64,000 nt of DNA, taken from the NCBI GenBank assembly GCA_028564705.1, contig JAPXFQ010001299.1, positions 827,501 to 891,500 of the forward strand, in the 5' to 3' direction. A model generated the notes under the pieces. The model saw nothing but the letters and a program-made list of their open reading frames with translations, searched no databases and had not been told where the DNA came from. The position numbers were made by a program, and so were the translations under genes. Source of the stretch: Apricaphanius iberus (lineage: Eukaryota > Chordata > Actinopteri > Cyprinodontiformes > Aphaniidae). Positions 57,214-64,000 of this stretch are shown piece after piece; the first letter of the stretch is position 1; each line of letters opens with the position of its first letter.

Positions 57214-60200
57214 AGCTGATTCTGATTTCCTTGAATATAAAATGTCCACTAAGGTTCTGGTAGACCATTGTCATAAACAACTTTTTTTAAGTGACAATCC
57301 AGTAATTTAGAGGTAGGGTTATCAGGGTGTTAAATGCAGTGGGACATTGTTACTGTTCTTTTTTAGAATCATTGAAGTCTTTCGAAGAATATAGAGAGAA
57401 CAGGTACACAGGCAAGAATATATGGAGAGCGAAGACTGTTAACCAGACACCCACATCGCCCCTCTCTTTTAACCTGGGGCGTTAGGGCAGTCACTTGACT
57501 GGTGACTGGCCAAACAAACTTATTTTTTTTCTGATGGCTAAATGCAACCAGGTCATTTTGTAGCTATTGTTCTACATCCTGAAAAAGACTGGTTACTCAT
57601 TTTCAGTCTCAGTAACAAAAAAAAAGGGATGTCAGGAAAAAAACAAAATATCAAAACAGCTATTGGAAAGGAATCTCTTTTTCTGGCTTGGGAAGTGAGA
57701 GAAAATTTCAACAGGAAGGCTGAGCAGAAAATGCTTAGTTTTATCCTTTTGAGCTTTCAGTATGTAAAGTAGCATACTGGATTTGGATTTTTTGATAGTA
57801 TTAAAGTTGAGGTGAAGCTCTACGTACATCCCAAAAGGAATACACATGGGGACAAATTTTTAGCAATGGTAGCAGCAATAAAAGCACCTGTTGTGCAAAA
57901 TTGCTAATAAAAACTAGTGAAGATAGCTTAAAATATCAGCTCTATAATAATTTTGTCTTTTTTTTATATCAGTTAAAATATAGTTAATATCCTGTTTGAG
58001 CAATTAATCTCTCACATGCAGTATGAAACTCTCATATATTCCTAATAATGCCATTGATCAATATTGCTCAAAATTTTGTTCTTATAGCTTTTATAAGACT
58101 ATACATATTGGCTGATATGATGATCAATGGATCTAGGCTTCAAACCTATGACTGTCTTCTACAATAGAGGCGTATTAATTCAGGTTCCATTTCAGATTCT
58201 TAGTGAATCTGAAGTTTCGTGATCAAAGCTGGTGATCTACTATCCAGCAGGGGGGATATCTTTTTTATTTACTAAACTGAAACTTGCTGTTATTAACAAA
58301 GCATAAATATGTTTCCCACTTCCAAAGCAAATTGAATGTTAGGTGGGTGAAGATATGTTTATAATAGATAATATGAGTGAGTTTAACATTACAACATCAC
58401 AACAAATCTAAAAGGCTAACTGAATGTACCAAACATTTAAACTTTTTGGTCTCAGATAACAAAGGTTCCGTTTTTGCTATTTTAAGTTCCTAGAGACGTC
58501 AGAAACTGCGATGTATGCTCTGAAGCACAGGAAAAAGTGACATTTAGTCAACTTCATAGCAGACACGAAGGTACCAAACATCTTAAACCTTCAGGTTTGG
58601 TCCTGCAGGCAGATTTCCCTTTTTTCACACCCACACATCCTTTTGAAACTCAAAAAAAGAGAGTTTGTTTCAGTCAGTATTAATAAAACATCTAAACTTC
58701 ATCTGATATCAAACAGTTTCTGGGCTGTCACCCACTGTCAATCACTGGACTATATCAAGAGCTCAGTTAGTCAGAGCTGAAATGTTTGTTTTGCTATTTC
58801 AGGGATACATGTAAGATCACGTCTGATAGTTTTATTTATTTTTGTAACTCCACTTTGGATTGAAGCTTTGAAATAAAGTGGATGCTTTCAAGCCACCACC
58901 AGTTGCTCCTAATTCTGCCTGTAGGTAATACTCCCAATGCTGGGGTTAGGCTGCAGTCGGTGAGACTTTCTGCCTGGTTAGGGTTCACTAACCTGAAACT
59001 ATTAGGGGTCCTGAGCAGCTAACTGAGGTGGACATTTGTACCAAAACAGTGTTTCTATTTTATTTCTTTGCAGTGAAGTAAACAGAGCTGCTATTACTAC
59101 CTCTGAATTGAACTCAAGACAGTGTAGCTGGGGTTTGGCTTTGTGGTATTCTCTTTCTTCTAATGGACTGTCTTCAGCCAGAGGTGCTATCCATCACATG
59201 CACTACCTGAAGTCTGGAGCCTCTATAAAGATTAGGACTGTTAAGAGAATATGGATGGCCCCTGTCGCCGCCAAGCATCATCCCCAAATGCCTAAATTAA
59301 ATCTAGAAATTCTCATGGGGAGACTAGATTAGCCTCGTAATAGCTGCCATGAGCCAAGACTTCCTCTGCCCCCATTATTATTACAGAGGTATATCTTTAA
59401 ATATTTATGAAAATTGTGAACATTGGGTTTGGGAGTCGTTTAAGCTTAGTTTAAGAGCACTTTAGAGGTGGGGAAAAACTCTCACCTTAGTTGAATTCCC
59501 AGTGATCAAGGTGGCATATCCAAAGAGTCTGAGAAGAGCAGCTGTGTGCTGTGGGGATCTTTCCACAGCCCCTTCACCACCCCTCTCTCTTGTGTTTCCC
59601 TCTTTGCCTCCAGGAATTAGTCAAAGAGCGAACAATCGTTAAGGAAGTCCATATTAGATTGACCTTTGTATCTCAGCTTACACCTCCCCTGGTCTTTTAA
59701 AAGGTTTGTTGGTCCTGTGGCCTTTTAAAGCCAGTAGTTATGGATTTGTTTCCGCTCACTTAGATGGTTCCGTGTTATGTTTGGAAAACCTTTAAAAGAC
59801 ACCATATTTTATCACATTTTGAGAAAAAGCAAATACAAAACAGAAGAGTTTTTGATTTTAATAGAAATGCGCAGGGTGATTAAATTAATCTACTAGTTAC
59901 AGGTATAGGCTGGTTATCGGTATCAGGGCATACCAATTTTTTTTACAAGAAGTTGCATCAAATGATTCATACAGCTAAAATTCATTTTTATGAGATGTCA
60001 CTAGTTTCACACCAACTTCCTATAGCTGAGGACTATAAGGTAACTGGATAAATAGATGACTAGATTTATGCTTGGCTAACAAGAAATACAGTTTTAGCTA
60101 TTTAGAATTTTTTCCCCACAAAAAATATAAACACTTATGACAAGGTGATTTAAGGGTGTCATCAGTCATTGTCATTAAAAACAAACATTATTTCAAAACC

Positions 60201-60785
60201 ACAGCTGGAAAGCTACGAGCTGCATGCCTTTTAGTAGCCCACAGCAGACTCTACCTGAGCAGATAGTGATTACCAAGCTAATATAAACTCTCTATTTGTG
60301 CTTTTACTCTATAAACATCAGAATGGGCAAAGCGGTTGAATTCTTTTAAAAACTACTTATGATTGCAATAAATTTGTTCTGTAGTTTTGTAGAAAATTAA
60401 AATCAAATCAAAAAATATGAATGTGATTGATACAAAATTTAGTTGTCTAATACTCAGAATGATTTCTCTGTATGTTGTGCATATTTGTTATCAATCTTTG
60501 TGTATATATCAAAAATAAAAACTGGTGTTTTTCCCTCAAGTTAATCATATGGAAGCATTCTCATTTATGAGGTCTGTCATTATTTATGTCTAATTTGAAT
60601 CAGCAAAAAATATTGCTTGTAATTGCTTGTAATGTAGTACTCAGACCTTTATTAGATACCGTTAAAAAGTAAACTGTAAAGTTCACACTTTCATGATGAT
60701 GTTTTAACAGCCAAACCTTTTTCAATGCATAAGCCAAATTACCCCCTTAATTATTTATTATGTAGAGCTATGAATGTTCTACTTG
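57214..60785. other. unique DNA, no supported gene
   Basis: No gene recognised. 59040-59720 is of higher complexity (a 98-codon frame at 59036-59332 without domain) and could be conserved noncoding DNA. The rest is AT-rich. Confidence 0.35.
58254..58265 (+). promoter_or_regulatory. weak CTCF-core-like motif
   Basis: CCAGCAGGGGGG matches the CCASYAGRKGG core of vertebrate CTCF sites but lacks the following CGC. A single motif without context; candidate only. Confidence 0.15.
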
Positions 60786-60789
60786 GTAT

Positions 60790-61315
60790 TTTAGTGTTTC
60801 ATGCATCATGTTGCCAAAATTATTCACTCCTCTGCCTTCACACACTTATTAACCTGAGCAGCATCCTATTCTTAATCCATAGGGTATATTATGGCCAACC
60901 CTTTGCTGCTATAACAGCTCTTAACTTTACTGGGAAGGTTTTCCCACAAAAAATAGCAGGCAGTTTGCAATAATTTCAGACAATTCTTCCAGAATGTGCA
61001 GAAAATCCTCATCCATGTTTCTATAGACCTGGGTTTATGCAGCTTTTCCAACAACGAAGGAAACATTAAACTCTCTGTGTTGGTGATATGTTAGATGTAA
61101 TGGTATTCTCAAGCATTAAGAGTTCTTTCACTGGAACTAAGGGGGCCGAGCCTGACCCCTTTGAAACAGCCTCACAGCAGATTCCAGGCATTGATGTGCT
61201 CGAAACTGTGATTTTCCGTGATCTACCACTTCACTGCTGATTTGCTGTCGCTCCCAATCACTTCCACTTTGTTATGATACCATTAAATGTTCCCTCTTGG
61301 AATATTTAGTTGTCA
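60790..61315 (-). pseudogene. internally deleted Tc1-like transposon, antisense
   Basis: On the plus strand, CTATAACAGCTCTTAACTTT and CTGGGAAGGTTTTCCCACAA (60910-60950), then CACTGGAACTAAGGGGGCCG (61130-61149), and finally GTGATTTTCCGTGATCTACC and GCTGTCGCTCCCAATC (61207-61260) are landmarks of a very common fish Tc1-type element read in reverse. The minus strand of the last part encodes a helix-turn-helix linker (KWKRLG-TATQ-SGRPRK in intact relatives), the DNA-binding start of the transposase; here it is broken by stops. The landmarks are far closer together than in a full element, so most of the catalytic region has been deleted. Confidence 0.65.
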
Positions 61316-61702
61316 GGAATTTTCATTAGTTCTTAATTTTTATTCAATGCAATTGAATATTTTAATAATCCCAAAGGAAAATTTAATTGCACAGAACACA
61401 TCCTTTCACTATGCTAGATTGGAAGTCACTCTGCTCCTGACAGTGATTCATTATTTCAAACATGTTAATAGATACAGTCTGTGTGCCTAGGTGCTTGATT
61501 TTATATACTTGTTTCATGAAAGTTATTAGCTTATCTGCATTCACACGAATTCAGTAGTTTTGATGAGAGAAAAATACCTTTGGTGGTAAAGGGAATTTGT
61601 TTAAGAATGTAATTTTGACAACTTTGTTTAAAACAATATATGTTCTTCATTAAGTATAGCTAAAAAGCTGTATAGCAGCATCTTGAAATAGTAACAACTA
61701 GG
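61316..61702. other. unique DNA, no feature seen
   Basis: No repeat or coding pattern was recognised. Confidence 0.4.
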
Positions 61703-62045
61703 AATGTCTCGTTCAGGTTTTTTTTGCCCTCGAGTCCGAGTCATTTGATTTTGAGTATCTACTGATACCGAGTCCCGATCAGATACTTCTATACGTAATA
61801 CATTTAAAAAAGAATAAAAAAGAGCAAAGAAACAGATCCAGGATATTTCCTTTTTTAAATTTACCTTATTTTAACATTTAACATTCTGTTAAACAGAGCA
61901 CTTCTTTGAGGTAGCTCAAGCAATCAAGTAATAAATAACATAAATTATTCACTTTTAGACTTTTGTGCATAAATAAATATTTTAAAAAGTCTGATATAAA
62001 AACAAATAGCCCCTTCAACTTAAATAAACGTAATAATAAGAATGA
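61703..62045 (+). mobile_element. TIR element fragment (TAGGAATGTCTCG start)
   Basis: TAGGAATGTCTCGTTCAGGT, then CCCTCGAGTCCGAGTCATTT and CTGATACCGAGTCCCGATCA (61703-61780) follow the terminal text of another common teleost DNA-transposon group. The interior text at 61860-61915 (TTAACATTCTGTTAAACAGA) also belongs to it. The right end was not found; the 62045 limit is approximate. Confidence 0.55.
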
Positions 62046-63480
62046 ATGCACTTATCAGGGGTCGAAACCAAAGATTTTCAGTATTTGACTGTTTTAATAG
62101 AACGGTGATCGAAAAATCTGACTGCTGTCTTTTTCATGCTGTTTTTCTAAATCCCGGGAAAAAATGTTGCAATTTTTTTAGTTTGACTGTGGAATTTAAA
62201 TGCCAAACTAATGAAAACAGTGCAAAAAAAACCCTCAATCATCCCCAACCAGAACAAAAGTATAATTTTGATTAAAATTAAAGTCTAAACTGAAGAAACA
62301 GCAAATCAGTTGGATACAAGTATTTTTCATAACAGCAAGTATGCTCACAGGACGAATTATAATTAATTTGTCTTGTTTAGGAGCTTATTTCATATAGCCT
62401 TCAGGCTGACTCTCCCTGCTCTGAAGGTTAATGGAAACTATGTTAGAAATGAGAAATGAAAATACAAGTACCAAACAGTCCAAATCACAGAGGTTTCCTG
62501 TAGATTTAATTTTTTTCCATTGTCTGGAAATTTTCCCTGCACTGTTGTTTAATAAATAATCAACAGTGAGCATTGCAGGTGTTATAGGTAAATTATACCC
62601 CAATGCCTTCCATAAGGCTTCTCTGTGTGTGGCACTCCAGCTCACTGTCAGTCCTTTTCTATTTGAAGAATAGCAAACTGCCTCCAATCTTTTTGTCCAC
62701 AGTTTCTATTCCAACATTTAAATCTAGCATCAAGAACATCACCCTGCTGCTGTAGTCCCTGTCTCTATCTCTTTTCTCTCACGTCAATGCATCATGAAAG
62801 ATTTTTACAATCTTTTCACTCTTTCTAGCAGTGTAAAGCCCCTTGTGTATCATGTCTAAGTCTGGCAAAAGTGAGAAAGAGGAGCTTTTTTTCATTTCCT
62901 CTGACTGTTTTGGAACTGAATCACATTAGCACAATGACAGGGGTTGTATGACTAAGCCATATAACATCCCACTTTCACTTGGTCCGAACAAGAGTTGTGT
63001 CTGCTTGACGCTGCAGGCGCTTTGCAGCAGTTGAATGATGCTACATGAATATTGATGATTACTCTCCATTGTATTTTCACTGATGTTAGTCTCACTGCTG
63101 CTCTTTGGGTTGCTACATATCCATTAGAACATGCAATCATCCAGTATTTAATGATTAAATAGTATGTTCCATTTTAGCATAATAAGGGAGAGGGTTTGTC
63201 CCATACTTGCCAGTTGGCTTGAAAGCAATAACATATTGGCTATTCCATTGTATGAATAGTATCAGACAATTTTAAATGTAACATAAATACAAATGTTTAC
63301 CTGTCGAACTAGCTACAGTATATGCATTTGTATATTGGAATACATTGCAGAGCTGATTTGTGTGAGCAAGGCACCCTATATACCTGACTCAGGTACACCA
63401 GTTCTATCAGGAGATATTGGACGACACTCCAGCAAACTGTTAAGAGACTTGTGAAGGGACATTTAGCAAAATTCCCACAC
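62046..63480. other. unique DNA, no feature seen
   Basis: A 100-codon minus-strand frame at 62385-62687 has no recognised domain. Nothing else was identified. Confidence 0.4.
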
Positions 63481-63481
63481 C

Positions 63482-63597
63482 TTAAAGGAATAGTTCGGTG
63501 TTTTACACTTGGACAAATGCTGCTGTCCCAATAAATTTAGGTTTCTTTGCTAACTGCTAACTGGCTTTAAGTGTAAAATACCAAACGTTTTCATTAA
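63482..63597. mobile_element. short palindromic repeat, same family as 1331-1680
   Basis: The left arm TTAAAGGAATAGTTCGGTGTTTTACACTT-type text (63483-63510) pairs with the right arm, where TAAGTGTAAAATACCAAACG (63569-63588) is its imperfect reverse complement. The loop is about 60 bp and contains GCTAACTGCTAACTGGC. This looks like a minimal foldback MITE or a solo end pair of a DNA transposon. Confidence 0.6.
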
Positions 63598-64000
63598 AAA
63601 CAAGTTCAACCAAAAATACATTTGTGTACACATTTGAAAAAATATAAAAATCACAAATATCTTGCCATTTCTAATTTTAATCCTGACTGACCTAAAACAG
63701 ATAAAGCTTTCATTTAATGCCCAAAAGTAATTAAATTTTTTTTTTATATGGCTTATTCAAATACCCGGTCTCAACTTTTGCAAACAGCAGTGTTGGAAAT
63801 TGAAAGACCCGTCTGCCATTTAAAACTGTCTAAGATTTATATACAAATTTTGACCAAAACCCTGTTTTTATTTTTTGAATCCATGCTTGAGTAAACTACT
63901 GATGTATAAGTATGTTAACATGATGTGACAACTGATTTCAGAACCTAATATAGCTTAAAAATGACTTTCCATTTTATCCTAAATAAATAAACATTAATAC
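63598..64000. other. AT-rich DNA, no feature seen
   Basis: Only T and A runs. Nothing recognised to the end of the window. Confidence 0.45.

Noticed and set aside
59036..59332. 98-codon ORF
   Set aside because: No domain; it lies in high-complexity DNA that could be regulatory, but coding is not supported.

Overview
The window looks like AT-rich nuclear DNA of a teleost fish, probably intergenic or deep intronic. It holds no convincing host protein-coding exon, no rRNA or tRNA gene, no operon-like layout and no CRISPR array. The teleost call rests on the repeats: 3'-truncated-family L2/CR1-like LINE tails ending in TTGCCTTGCC, tRNA-derived SINEs, many hAT, Tc1/mariner, PIF/Harbinger and pogo-like DNA transposon remnants of kinds common in bony fish, and many TA, ATT and AC microsatellites. 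A percomorph-type fish is likely, but the species cannot be read from the sequence. All family names come from recognition of motifs by eye; no database search was run.

Layout. 1-6.3 kb: short inverted-repeat elements (1.33-1.68, 1.75-2.17 and 5.95-6.27 kb) between unique DNA. 6.3-18.2 kb: mostly unique, holding a sense L2 (11.37-12.32 kb), an antisense L2 tail (10.2 kb) and a pair of similar noncoding blocks 4.5 kb apart (8.37 and 12.89 kb). 18.2-19.9 kb: an L2 split by a 1.1 kb element with inverted ends. 20-28.7 kb: unique DNA with a candidate conserved block (20.0-21.1 kb), the longest ORF of the window (22.75-23.31 kb, minus strand, unrecognised) and an antisense LINE-like stretch (27.1-27.5 kb). 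28.7-29.9 kb: a tRNA-derived SINE next to a hAT element with exact 8-bp target duplications. 30-39.8 kb: mostly unique, with microsatellites, LINE tail fragments and a second SINE. 39.8-40.6 kb: a mosaic of a TIR element and a PIF/Harbinger remnant with recognisable transposase. 43.2-45.2 kb: a 2 kb hAT element with an exact 8-bp duplication, itself carrying nested elements. 47.5-48.2 and 60.8-61.3 kb: decayed Tc1-like elements. 51.6-54.3 kb: an antisense LINE reverse transcriptase broken by a 2.2 kb TIR element, which in turn carries a pogo-like element. 56.1-57.2 kb: a foldback MITE abutting a second kind of L2-like LINE.

The parts do not work together as a pathway; what is readable is a layered insertion history. 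The points most worth checking are the paired noncoding blocks at 8.37 and 12.89 kb, the GC-rich module shared by the unrelated-looking elements at 18.6 and 53.5 kb, the nested stacks at 43-45 and 51.6-54.3 kb, and the unassigned 185-codon ORF. I found no sign of a new protein-based system.
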